Shown piece by piece: positions 1 to 6,837 of a stretch of 7,400 nt of DNA (positions within the stretch are counted from its first letter, which is position 1; the number at the start of each line of letters is the position of its first letter). The notes beneath the pieces are model-generated. The model was given only the letters and a program-made list of their open reading frames with translations, had not been told where the DNA came from and did not search any database. The DNA comes from Verrucomicrobiota bacterium. Its GTDB lineage: Bacteria > Verrucomicrobiota > Verrucomicrobiia > Verrucomicrobiales > Verrucomicrobiaceae. The DNA lies in NCBI GenBank assembly GCA_023429545.1, contig JAEYUU010000038.1:1-7400 (forward strand). The letters run 5' to 3'. The position numbers and the translations under genes are program-made.

Positions 1-1
1 A

Positions 2-553
2 TGCAAGCCGGACGTGATACTCATGGACATCTCCCTGCCGGGTAGCGATGGCGTGGAACTGACCAAAATGATGCTGAGCGAGGCACCCAAGGTCGCGGTG
101 CTGGTGGTGTCCATGCACGACGAGTCGACCTACGCGCTCCGGGCGTTGCGTGCCGGGGCGAAAGGATACCTCCGTAAGGATGAGAGCATCACGGAACTGG
201 CGTCCGCGCTTCGGCGCATCACCAGCAATGGCCTGTATGTGAGCCAGCGTTTCACCGATCGTCTGATCTTCAAAGCAATTCACTCCGGGGAGGAACTGGG
301 CGAATCCTATCTGAAGCTCCTGTCCGACCGCGAACTGGAGGTATTCCGCGCCATGGGCCAGGGATTGAGCACCCGGGAGATCGCGGACAAGCTGCGCCTC
401 AGCATCAAAACCATCGAAACCCACCGGGCACACATCAAGCGCAAGCTCAACGTGGAGGACAGCCACGACATGGTCAGGCTCGCGCGCGACATGCAGAGCC
501 TCCAATCCTCAAGTTCGGGCGAAGTTGGCAACGGGCTGAATGCTGTTCCCTGA
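2..553 (+). CDS. NarL/FixJ-family response regulator, 5' truncated
   Basis: Two-component response regulator: a receiver domain phosphorylated by a sensor kinase drives a DNA-binding output domain in the cytoplasm. The reading frame is open to the window edge, so the N-terminus (about 45-50 residues with the first acidic pair) lies outside. In the visible part, numbering from the first complete codon, Asp9 in LMDISLPG is the expected phospho-acceptor, Ser37 in VVSMHDE is the conserved Thr/Ser, and Tyr56 and Lys59 in GYLRKD are the switch aromatic and conserved lysine. A linker follows, then a LuxR/GerE helix-turn-helix from about residue 107 (LSDRELEVF, then GLSTREIADKL and the recognition helix SIKTIETHRAHIKRKL). 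The last 20 or so residues are a Ser/Gly-rich tail. No partner kinase is in the window, so the signal and targets are unknown. The family call is very secure. Confidence 0.95.
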   Translation, partial: CKPDVILMDISLPGSDGVELTKMMLSEAPKVAVLVVSMHDESTYALRALRAGAKGYLRKDESITELASALRRITSNGLYVSQRFTDRLIFKAIHSGEELGESYLKLLSDRELEVFRAMGQGLSTREIADKLRLSIKTIETHRAHIKRKLNVEDSHDMVRLARDMQSLQSSSSGEVGNGLNAVP

Positions 554-556
554 TTG

Positions 557-578
557 CCCGGCGTACCGGGGACTTTTT
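557..578 (+). terminator. Intrinsic terminator after the response regulator
   Basis: Three bases after the regulator's stop codon there is a 5-bp all-GC stem, CCCGG (557-561) and CCGGG (566-570), closed by the loop CGTA, then GAC and five T residues (574-578). This is the standard layout of a Rho-independent terminator. The stem is short and the T tract starts three bases after it, so efficiency may be moderate. It suggests that the downstream glycosyltransferase has its own promoter. Confidence 0.65.
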
Positions 579-653
579 AGAAGAGGCCTGGGACGGCAGT
601 CACCGCTTTAAATGGTTATGCAGCAGATAAGTTCGGGTATATACGCCAGCAGT

Positions 654-690
654 CCGGGTGTGCCCGTGCGTTCTACGCAGGCGCTCCCGG
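654..690 (+). other. Tandem hairpins in the glycosyltransferase leader
   Basis: Two small inverted repeats abut. CGGG (655-658) and CCCG (663-666) enclose TGTG, and TGCGT (667-671) and ACGCA (675-679) enclose TCT. The first arm, CCGGG at 654-658, can alternatively pair with CCCGG at 686-690, which would enclose the second hairpin. The site lies 30-70 bp upstream of the chosen start, and TATATA at 638-643 is the best -10-like element I can see, without a convincing -35. The structure is seen in the sequence; any regulatory role is a guess. Confidence 0.3.
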
Positions 691-721
691 CACATCATTT
701 CCGAATTTCGGCAGTCATCTA

Positions 722-2227
722 ATGGAGCACAGGGAACCCGGACAACATTCCACTTCGGCCACTGACCCCAGTCCGCCATGGCCCACGGGCATCATGGGAC
801 GCACTGGCGTTTTCTTCATTCTGTTGATTGCGATCCTCTGCCAGTGTGTGCGCAATCTTCCCTGGCACCTCGATGATTTTGATCAGGCAAAGCAGGCCTA
901 TGTCTCCTTTGAGATGGTCGAGCGGGGACATTGGTTCCTGCAGCACACGCCGCACCAGCACAGCGCCACCAAGCCTCCCCTGATGGGATGGCTCTCGGCC
1001 GGAATCTATTTCATCACCCGCTGGTGGGATCTCGCGTGGAGGCTTCCTTCGCTCGTCGCAGCCTTCGGCCTGATGTACCTGCTGAAGCGCGAGGGCGACA
1101 ACCGGTTTGCGCGACCGGTGGGCATCCTGGTGGTGGCGGTCTTTGCCTTGAATATCATCTCTCCGCGCGTGGCCACCCTGGTCCGCACGGACATGCTGCT
1201 GACACTCGCCATCTTCATCCCGGGCTGGCTCATCTGGCGGAAGATTCTGGCCCAGACCGCCTGGACTCCCTCGGAGAAATGGATGCTCTGCCTTTTTGTG
1301 CTCGCTGGTGTGCTCACGAAGGGACCGGTGTTGTACGCATTCCTGCTGCCGGGACTGGTCGCGTACCTGGTGCTGGACAAGAGGAACCGACGCTTCGCGT
1401 GGTGCGGGTGGTGGCCGTGGCTGCTTCCGCTCTTGATATTCCTCGGATGGGCCGGAACGAATGCGCTCCTGAGCAGGCAATTCTACGACGACGTCGTGCT
1501 CAAGGAGTTCATGGGACGGTTCTCCACCGGTGAAGGAGCGGTGCATCGCCCACAACCGGTCTATTACTACATCCTTCATCTCACCGTGCGCTTCGCTCCC
1601 TGGAGCATGCTGCTGGCAGTGCTGCTCAGCAAGAAACAGACCCGCGATTCCCTCCGCTCGGATCCGGGGACCGTGTGGCTGCTCTGCTGGGCGTTTGCCG
1701 CGCTCGTCTTCATGTCGCTGGTGCCCTCGAAACGTATTGACCGCATCTTCCCCATCATCCCGGTGCTGGCACTTGCAACGGGGGCCATGGCATCCCTGTG
1801 GATCGAACGCGGCGCGTATTGGGGCAGATGGAGCGCTCCGAAGTGGCTTTCATTCACCATCTGGCTGGCAGCCATCACCGCGGCTGGCTATACGACTGGC
1901 AATCTGATCCTGCAATATCGCAAGCCCGCGGACGCACTCGTGCGTTTTGGGGAGCGTGTGCGATTGAGATCGGAACCCGATCACCTCCGTATTGCGGTGA
2001 CGCCCACCCGTCACGAAGGCATGCTCCTCTATCTCAGGCAGCCGGAGTTCACGCCTCTCTCGCGGGCATCGCGCGCGTTATCTGGAGGGGATCTGGATCT
2101 GCTCGTGCTGAGCCGCAAGGAGTTCGAGCGGTCACCGGACAGGGACCAATGGGAGATCCTGGAAACGGAGGACTCCATCACGGGACCCCAGGCAACCTAC
2201 TATTGTGTGAGACGGAAGGGGCGGTGA
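722..2227 (+). CDS. ArnT-like glycosyltransferase family 39 membrane protein
   Basis: Integral-membrane GT-C glycosyltransferase, 501 residues, of the PMT/ArnT superfamily, which transfers sugars from polyprenyl-phosphate donors to lipid A, proteins or other acceptors on the outer face of the inner membrane. Family landmarks are present. The first periplasmic loop has the acidic cluster DDFD (51-54) and then KPPLMGW (84-90). The second conserved acid is Asp157 in VRTDML. KGP follows at 200-202, then RF and YYY with a PW at 293-294, and SKR at 336-338 with FPIIP at 343-347. About eleven hydrophobic segments run between residues 27 and 397, followed by a soluble C-terminal tail of about 100 residues. 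The length is slightly below that of ArnT (about 550). The start is the first ATG in frame; it lacks a clear Shine-Dalgarno, and Met25 at 794, just before the first membrane helix, is an alternative. No other lipid A or aminoarabinose genes are nearby, so the acceptor cannot be named. Confidence 0.9.
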   Translation: MEHREPGQHSTSATDPSPPWPTGIMGRTGVFFILLIAILCQCVRNLPWHLDDFDQAKQAYVSFEMVERGHWFLQHTPHQHSATKPPLMGWLSAGIYFITRWWDLAWRLPSLVAAFGLMYLLKREGDNRFARPVGILVVAVFALNIISPRVATLVRTDMLLTLAIFIPGWLIWRKILAQTAWTPSEKWMLCLFVLAGVLTKGPVLYAFLLPGLVAYLVLDKRNRRFAWCGWWPWLLPLLIFLGWAGTNALLSRQFYDDVVLKEFMGRFSTGEGAVHRPQPVYYYILHLTVRFAPWSMLLAVLLSKKQTRDSLRSDPGTVWLLCWAFAALVFMSLVPSKRIDRIFPIIPVLALATGAMASLWIERGAYWGRWSAPKWLSFTIWLAAITAAGYTTGNLILQYRKPADALVRFGERVRLRSEPDHLRIAVTPTRHEGMLLYLRQPEFTPLSRASRALSGGDLDLLVLSRKEFERSPDRDQWEILETEDSITGPQATYYCVRRKGR

Positions 2228-2478
2228 TAAGCGCTGCGGGGGGGGACCACATCACAAGGAACGCCGGCGCACTGGGGCCGTGTCATCCGAACCTTCAGCA
2301 TGGCTGCGAGGAGTGCGTCATCCCGCAGGAGGTACTGGGGACACTCAGGGCCTTGCGGCCATGGACTGAACCATGGGCGACTGCTCGTCGTGACATCCGC
2401 TTCTGTAAACGAAGCGGCAAGGGTGTAACCAAACGCAAGGACAAAAAGGGAGGCCGGGCTTCATATTTTCACGGGGTG
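2228..2478. other. Non-coding gap between convergent genes
   Basis: I find no credible gene in these 251 bp. The stretch is open on the plus strand only as part of a very long reading frame that is a mirror of the esterase gene. It contains a run of eight G at 2238-2245 and a cluster of short inverted repeats: GGCC/GGCC at 2349-2360, CCATGG/CCATGG at 2359-2376, and a 7-bp stem at 2397-2417. Such a gap would be expected to end transcription from both sides, but none of the stems is followed by a T tract. Confidence 0.6.
2397..2417. terminator. Possible bidirectional terminator hairpin
   Basis: A perfect 7-bp inverted repeat, CCGCTTC (2397-2403) and GAAGCGG (2411-2417), encloses the loop TGTAAAC. 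It is the strongest stem between the convergent glycosyltransferase and esterase genes, which makes termination a reasonable role. Neither side carries a U tract, so it is not a classic intrinsic terminator and could simply protect a 3' end. Confidence 0.35.
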
Positions 2479-5262
2479 TCACGGCGCAGGCAGCTCCTGC
2501 CGTGTCGCGATGGGCACATAGCCCACTTCCAAGCCGCGAGGTGGGGTGACGAGGAGCGCGGGATCAATATCGGCGAGCTTGCCGAGATCCGGCGGGGCGA
2601 GGTAGTCGCGATCTTTGGTCCAGACCCGATGCAGTTTCTCGACGCGTTTCTGTACTTGCTCGCGTTCTCCAGGCGTGAGGTCGGCGTTGAGCATCGCAGG
2701 CTGATCTGCGAAGCGATACCAGTAGTAGGTGACCACGCTGCCATCGCCGAGCCTGGCTTTGAAGGGACCAGCGGCTGGGCCGGGCGTTTTCCAGCAGCTT
2801 GCAGCATCATCCGGCGTGGTGCGCGGTTCCTGGGGTTTTTCCTTCGGCGTTTCAAAGCGGTTTGTGGTGAGGTTGTGCAGCTCGGCAGGCAGGTCGTTGG
2901 AGGCGACCGCGTTCCAAAGCGGCTTGTTCCTCGCGCTCGTGCCGAGTTGGTAGTATTCGGGCAGCGTGACGAGCGATTCATCGCGGCGGGTAAGTTGATC
3001 ATTCCAGCGATAGCCGAAGGTGATCGGGTTCGGCGTGAAAGAGGTGGCGAAGGCGTTCCAGGCGAGCGGCACCTTGTCGTCACGCTTGGTGTTGGGCGGG
3101 TAGATGCTCCAGTTCGAGCCTCCGCCGCTTCGAAAATTGTGAATGGCGGAAGCGTCGTCGTTGAGTCTGCCATCGGCAACAGCGCCACCGTCGAACCAAT
3201 GCTGCACGTCATCCCACAGCGCGGCCTTTTTGTATGCGGTGAGGCGATGCAGCACGGTGGAAGTGCCATCCGCGCCGATGGGAAAGCGTGTCGGAGCGAC
3301 TCGTGCATACGACTGGCCTTGGACGCTGCTCAAAATGGCGGGCACATGCTGCGTCTCCATCTGGATCGCTTTGTTCGGCCCGGCGGGGCAGGAGTCGAGC
3401 AGTTTGCCGCTCCACTCGGGGTGTTCGATCAGCGCCTGCGACCAGAAGAACGGCGTGAAGAAAGCCACGGGGCCTCTGAAGTTGCCGGTGCTCAGGAAAA
3501 GCGTCCAGCACTGGTTGCCAGTCGGCACCTTTTTGCCTGCGGTGGTGTTCTTCGGATCCGTGAGCGGCAGCGGCAGATAGCCGTAGCCGAACAACTCACC
3601 GCAGGTCCCTTGCTTGAGGTTCAAACCATCAAGCGGAAACAGCAGCCACGGGCTGAGCTGTGCCACGCCATACTTCCCGCGCGGCTTTTCCCAGGTGCCC
3701 GCGCCGTAGCCGGGGCCGTTCGCAATGAAGGAGAAGTTTGGCCCCACGCCGCCCATGATGAACTTTGGCGTGATGGTGGGGAAATGCGTGTCGCGCCACC
3801 AGCCGAGACCGCCCTCAATGTCGGTGTAGCATTTTTCCTTCGGCTTCTCTTCCTCAGACCACTGTGGGTGCATCCACGTGCCGCAGAGACCGGTTTGAAA
3901 GCGATGCCCGGGATACGTGCCCACCAGCGGCCACGCGGCGGCATAGAGCGAGAACCCACCATTGAACTCCTCCGGTACTTTTTCCGCGGGCGCGAAAAGA
4001 TAACCGGCCATCTCGCCGTTCTTCGTCTCGACAGATGCGGAGGTCGGCTTGCGCAGCAACGTCTCGGCGAAGGCCTTGCCCATGAGGGCGAAGGTCTTGG
4101 CACAGCCGAGGTAGTGGTACCCTTGATTGGAGGCGCCGCGTTTCCAGAGTTCGACTTCAGAGGGAGTGATGAGCCTGGCTTCGAACTGCTTCAAATATTC
4201 GCGCTTCTCCGCTTCGGTCATGTGGCCGTCGGCATTGGCGTGGTCCTTGTGCTTTGAGTTCAAGTAGGAGTTCATCTGCCGCACCTCGTCCTTCTTATCG
4301 GCGATGGCGCCAAGTTCCTCCGACCAGAACGGCGCAGTGGGCACGGCGTAGACGTTGCCTTTGAACTCGGGGAGCAAGGCAGGTGCGGTCATCGCCTCGC
4401 GGAAGGCGATGGTGTCCCGGTCGGCCTTTGCGCCTCCCACCCCCATGACGCCAATGACGAAAGCCATCTGCGGCGCGCCGAAATCCTTGCGCACATCGCG
4501 AATGAAATGACCGAGCAACTCGCTGTATGTTACAAACCGGGCGGGCTTGCCGCGATCAGGATAAGTGTGGCCGTCCACCATATCGTTCCACCCCTGGAGC
4601 CACACGAATCCAGCGATCTCGTAGCCCGCAGCCTCATCGTAGGCGGGGCAGACGCGCTTCGGGTCAGCGAGCACGCGTTTCACGTGCTCCACCATGAGCC
4701 GGTAGTAATGGCCGGTGTCCTTCTCTTTTTCCGCGAGCCACTTCTCCATGTCATCGGGGACGCCGTGTCCTTTGGGGCCGTAATAGAGCTTGCGCTGATA
4801 GTCATTGAGTTGATACGGCCCAGCACTCGGTGGGCGAAAATCCGTGTGCAGACTCTTCCCGCCCCACGCCGTCTTGATGATCAGAACGGGCTCGTTGATG
4901 GCCTTGTCGAGTGTGAGCCCAAAAGTGAACTCCGGGCCGATCTTGCCGCCGTCTTGATCCGGCTTCTGCCGCGAGCCGTAACCCGCGGTAAGCTTGCCAA
5001 ACCCTTCGCCATTGTTTTCGCCGATGCCGGTGAAGTAGGAGATCCAGACGTGATCGCACACAGCCGGTTTGCCGTCGGGGCCGCGCATCCGCTCCAAAAG
5101 TGGAGCGGTGGCCGGATCGTCGCCGATGTAGTCAAAGGTATCGATCTTCGCATGACCTTCCATGTTCGACTGGCCGGCGAGGATGAAGACTTTGAGCGGC
5201 GCGGCATTCGAATTGCCGCCGAAGATCGCAGCGATCGCCAAAAGGGTGAGGATGGACTTCAT
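2479..5262 (-). CDS. Exported SASA-family carbohydrate esterase with large unknown C-terminal region
   Basis: Predicted secreted or periplasmic 927-residue protein. The start at 5262 is chosen because it places a typical signal peptide at the N-terminus (MKS, hydrophobic core to about residue 14, cleavage near Ala20-Ala21); an upstream ATG at 5292 would add ten polar residues and overlap a hairpin. Residues about 23-405 are a SASA domain (sialic acid-specific acetylesterase-like, SGNH fold), a family that removes O-acetyl groups from sugars. The catalytic Ser32 is in AGQSNMEG, WGGKSL (133-138) supplies the oxyanion-type glycines, WLQGWND (221-227) is the third block, and His383 in GYHYLG is the likely catalytic histidine. 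The position three before it is Gln380 where a DxxH aspartate would be expected. Residues about 415-927 are rich in Trp, Tyr and Gly (GGLGWWRD at 484-491, GYGYLPLPL at 559-567, YYWYRFADQP at 846-855) and match no domain I recognise. The substrate is unknown, and no sulfatase or glycoside hydrolase lies beside it. Confidence 0.9.
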   Translation of the reverse strand: MKSILTLLAIAAIFGGNSNAAPLKVFILAGQSNMEGHAKIDTFDYIGDDPATAPLLERMRGPDGKPAVCDHVWISYFTGIGENNGEGFGKLTAGYGSRQKPDQDGGKIGPEFTFGLTLDKAINEPVLIIKTAWGGKSLHTDFRPPSAGPYQLNDYQRKLYYGPKGHGVPDDMEKWLAEKEKDTGHYYRLMVEHVKRVLADPKRVCPAYDEAAGYEIAGFVWLQGWNDMVDGHTYPDRGKPARFVTYSELLGHFIRDVRKDFGAPQMAFVIGVMGVGGAKADRDTIAFREAMTAPALLPEFKGNVYAVPTAPFWSEELGAIADKKDEVRQMNSYLNSKHKDHANADGHMTEAEKREYLKQFEARLITPSEVELWKRGASNQGYHYLGCAKTFALMGKAFAETLLRKPTSASVETKNGEMAGYLFAPAEKVPEEFNGGFSLYAAAWPLVGTYPGHRFQTGLCGTWMHPQWSEEEKPKEKCYTDIEGGLGWWRDTHFPTITPKFIMGGVGPNFSFIANGPGYGAGTWEKPRGKYGVAQLSPWLLFPLDGLNLKQGTCGELFGYGYLPLPLTDPKNTTAGKKVPTGNQCWTLFLSTGNFRGPVAFFTPFFWSQALIEHPEWSGKLLDSCPAGPNKAIQMETQHVPAILSSVQGQSYARVAPTRFPIGADGTSTVLHRLTAYKKAALWDDVQHWFDGGAVADGRLNDDASAIHNFRSGGGSNWSIYPPNTKRDDKVPLAWNAFATSFTPNPITFGYRWNDQLTRRDESLVTLPEYYQLGTSARNKPLWNAVASNDLPAELHNLTTNRFETPKEKPQEPRTTPDDAASCWKTPGPAAGPFKARLGDGSVVTYYWYRFADQPAMLNADLTPGEREQVQKRVEKLHRVWTKDRDYLAPPDLGKLADIDPALLVTPPRGLEVGYVPIATRQELPAP

Positions 5263-5278
5263 TGTTGTTCTTTTCGTC

Positions 5279-5291
5279 TGCCGTGACGGCA
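5279..5291 (-). promoter_or_regulatory. Hairpin in the esterase 5' leader
   Basis: A perfect 5-bp inverted repeat, TGCCG and CGGCA with a three-base loop, ends 16 bases upstream of the chosen esterase ATG. Between it and the start lies GACGAAAAGAAC, a purine-rich stretch and the only candidate ribosome-binding site. A stem this close to the start could modulate initiation or mRNA stability. No convincing promoter hexamers are seen in the rest of the 203-bp spacer. Confidence 0.3.
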
Positions 5292-5465
5292 ATGGGTACT
5301 ACGTCTGTTGGCGCATGTGTTGCGCGGATGGGTGAGCTGCCGCGAGGCATCCGGCCACGGAACTTTGAAGACGGAAGCGCCAGGATGCCGAAGTGCTCCA
5401 CGGATCGAGGAGGGCATGGAACATTTCCTCATGTCTGCGTCACACGGCGAAGTAGGAACAGACGG

Positions 5466-5966
5466 TCAGATCTTGTTCTCCCGCGTCCAGTAGGTCTGCT
5501 TGTGGGCAAAGGCTTCGAGGTTCTTGCGAATGCAGTCCGCGGCGCGGCGCGTCGGGTGTGCGGAAACCTCATACTCGAGCCCGTGATCATCCTGGCGGAT
5601 CACGCTGAACTTCCTCGGCGAGCCATACCAGTCTTCAAAGAAGCTGGTCACCTCGCGATCCAATCGCCAACTGATGCAGTCCGCCAGCGGTAGATGGTTC
5701 AGGATGTGCTCGATCTCCGGGGCATCGGCGTAAACCGTGCCCGCATAGTCTCCCGGGGCATCCAAGTGCCTCACGATGAGCACCGTGAGGCCGCAGCGGT
5801 ATCGATAGGCCCAGTACTCTGACGGGCCGGGCTCATCATCACCATCTTCCACACGACGGTGTGGCGGTCCGAGCCGACGATAGATTTCCCCTGCTGGAAG
5901 ATCAAACGCCAGCAGCGCCCGATCGTCCCCTGGATATACCGGCTTGGCCTTGATGGCACTAACCAT
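5466..5966 (-). CDS. Hypothetical soluble protein, 166 aa
   Basis: I do not recognise this family. The protein has no signal peptide and no membrane segment, and looks like a compact alpha/beta domain. Residues about 15-35 (ALLAFDLPAGEIYRRLGPP) are followed by an acidic linker (VEDGDDEPG), then alternating strands (EYWAYRYRCGLTVLIVRHLD, GTVYADAP), a short helix (EIEHILNHLPL) and an aromatic-rich C-terminal half with FFEDWYGSP. Preferring this strand over the opposing open frame is based on composition: balanced hydrophobics, many Trp and Tyr, few Arg/Pro/Ser runs. The gene is upstream of the esterase on the same strand with a 203-bp gap, so they may or may not share a transcript. The size and strand pattern resemble small immunity-type or SMI1-like proteins, but I see no motif that proves this and no toxin is adjacent. 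The start is the first ATG, with a weak purine-rich stretch (AAAGAA) upstream. Confidence 0.65.
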   Translation of the reverse strand: MVSAIKAKPVYPGDDRALLAFDLPAGEIYRRLGPPHRRVEDGDDEPGPSEYWAYRYRCGLTVLIVRHLDAPGDYAGTVYADAPEIEHILNHLPLADCISWRLDREVTSFFEDWYGSPRKFSVIRQDDHGLEYEVSAHPTRRAADCIRKNLEAFAHKQTYWTRENKI

Positions 5967-6073
5967 GGCAGATTTCTTTGGGGTTATTGATTATCAGCAA
6001 AAAAATACCAGACCACCGGTCTTTTTGCAATCCCCCTCGCCAAGGTTCCTCAATTTTTCTACAGTAGCGGTCG
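5967..6073. promoter_or_regulatory. Divergent intergenic region with promoter-like elements
   Basis: This is the most AT-rich part of the window and separates two divergently oriented genes, so promoters for both are expected here. On the minus strand, TTGCAA (6030-6025) and TATTTT (6007-6002) are spaced by 17 bases, each matching four of six consensus positions; the spacer contains part of the inverted repeat at 5997-6028. GATAAT at 5995-5990 on the same strand is a second -10-like hexamer without a -35. No comparable pair is obvious on the plus strand. Confidence 0.3.
5997..6028. repeat. Two-part inverted repeat with A/T tracts
   Basis: An outer pair, GCAAAAA (5997-6003) with TTTTTGC (6022-6028), encloses an inner stem, GACC (6011-6014) and GGTC (6018-6021) around ACC. 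Seven unpaired bases sit on one side between the stems. Read on the plus strand the inner stem, extended by one A-T pair, runs directly into the T tract like an intrinsic terminator; on the minus strand seven T follow four bases after it. It may be a bidirectional terminator, a leader structure for the 166-residue protein, or an operator. Confidence 0.4.
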
Positions 6074-6805
6074 ATGTTCTCCCCCTCGACATGCTCCACC
6101 ATCAGTCGTTGCTGGTCCCGGCTGTTCGGCTGGGATGAGACCCTGGGCCCGCTCTGGGCGAACCCTCCCCGTGTGATTGCCCACGGTGGAGACCACATGA
6201 ACTATCATGGCATGATGGTCATGGATATACCAGGTGGATCAGTCATCTCCCTCCCGCATTCGCATCTGGAGGAGCTCGCTCCCGTATTACTGGCAGGGGA
6301 CACTCCTCCCACGGAGAACGCCAGAAACTTCCCGCCAGACCAGGTTTCCCGCGTCATTGGGCCCGCGTTCATCGGCTACGCGGAGGTGGTGACCGGCAGT
6401 CCCCTGCACCCAGTGCAGCTTCTGGGGCCCAAGGAGGCGCCACAAATCGCGAGACTGCAGGAGGCGTGTGATGCCGGGGAATGGGAGCAGGGTGGGAGCA
6501 GCCTGGACGGGGCTGACGCAGTCTGCGGGGTCTTTGCCGGGGACACGCTGGCATCGCTGGCGGGCTATGAAATCTGGGACGGCACGGTGGCCCACATCTC
6601 CATCGTCACCCACCCCGAGCACCGCGGCATGGGGTACGGTCGCAGTTCTGTGGCCTTCCTGGCGCGGCATGCCGCGTGGAAGAAGCTGCTCCCGCAATAC
6701 CGTACCTTGGAGGAAAATGTCCCCTCCCTCGCAATCGCCAGGTCCCTTGGCTTCGAGCATTTTGGTACTTCCGTGGCCGTCAGGCTGAAAGGCGCTGAGG
6801 ATTGA
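6074..6805 (+). CDS. GNAT-family N-acetyltransferase
   Basis: Cytoplasmic acetyltransferase of the GCN5-related superfamily, which moves an acetyl group from acetyl-CoA to an amine. The GNAT domain occupies about residues 112-240. Motif A is IVTHPEHRGMGYG (177-189), with the acetyl-CoA pyrophosphate-binding R-x-x-G-x-G at 184-189. The C-terminal part has N215 with PSLAIARSLGF (217-227), typical of the last strand-helix. The first 110 residues (RLFGW, VIAHGGD, VISLPHSHLEELAPVL, VIGPAF) form a separate alpha/beta region seen in longer GNATs, so this is a two-region protein of 243 residues. The start at 6074 follows an in-frame TAG at 6065 and lacks a Shine-Dalgarno. Met42 at 6197 has GGTGGAG five bases upstream but would remove sequence that looks coding, so I keep the longer form. 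The substrate is unknown. The stop is 32 bp before the next gene. Confidence 0.85.
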   Translation: MFSPSTCSTISRCWSRLFGWDETLGPLWANPPRVIAHGGDHMNYHGMMVMDIPGGSVISLPHSHLEELAPVLLAGDTPPTENARNFPPDQVSRVIGPAFIGYAEVVTGSPLHPVQLLGPKEAPQIARLQEACDAGEWEQGGSSLDGADAVCGVFAGDTLASLAGYEIWDGTVAHISIVTHPEHRGMGYGRSSVAFLARHAAWKKLLPQYRTLEENVPSLAIARSLGFEHFGTSVAVRLKGAED

Positions 6806-6837
6806 CACGCCCCTCAGATCTCCACCAGACTTCCGCC

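Noticed and set aside
719..1579. 286-codon minus-strand open frame opposite the glycosyltransferase
   Set aside because: In codon register with the real gene and rich in Arg, His, Gln and Glu without hydrophobic patterning; the opposing frame has clear GT39 motifs and membrane helices.
2238..2245. G8 homopolymer as a phase-variation tract
   Set aside because: It lies ten bases after the glycosyltransferase stop codon and outside any promoter, so slippage would not change a protein or an obvious promoter spacing.
2479..3308. 279-codon minus-strand frame within the esterase gene
   Set aside because: Ser/Thr/Arg/Pro-rich out-of-frame shadow of the esterase on the same strand.
1798..4257. 819-codon plus-strand open frame as a gene
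   Set aside because: It is a mirror of the esterase gene in a stop-poor register, has no recognisable domain, and starts inside the glycosyltransferase gene.
5404..5435. GAGGA/TCCTC inverted repeat in the esterase leader
   Set aside because: Only five base pairs with a loop of about 14 bases; expected by chance and not placed near a start or stop.
5262..5693. 143-codon plus-strand open frame between the esterase and the 166-residue gene
   Set aside because: It overlaps the antisense of the better-formed 166-residue protein and has Arg/Pro-rich composition with no plausible domain or ribosome-binding site.
6287..6808. 173-codon minus-strand frame opposite the GNAT gene
   Set aside because: The plus strand has an intact GNAT motif A; the minus frame shows no domain and has the composition of an antisense shadow.
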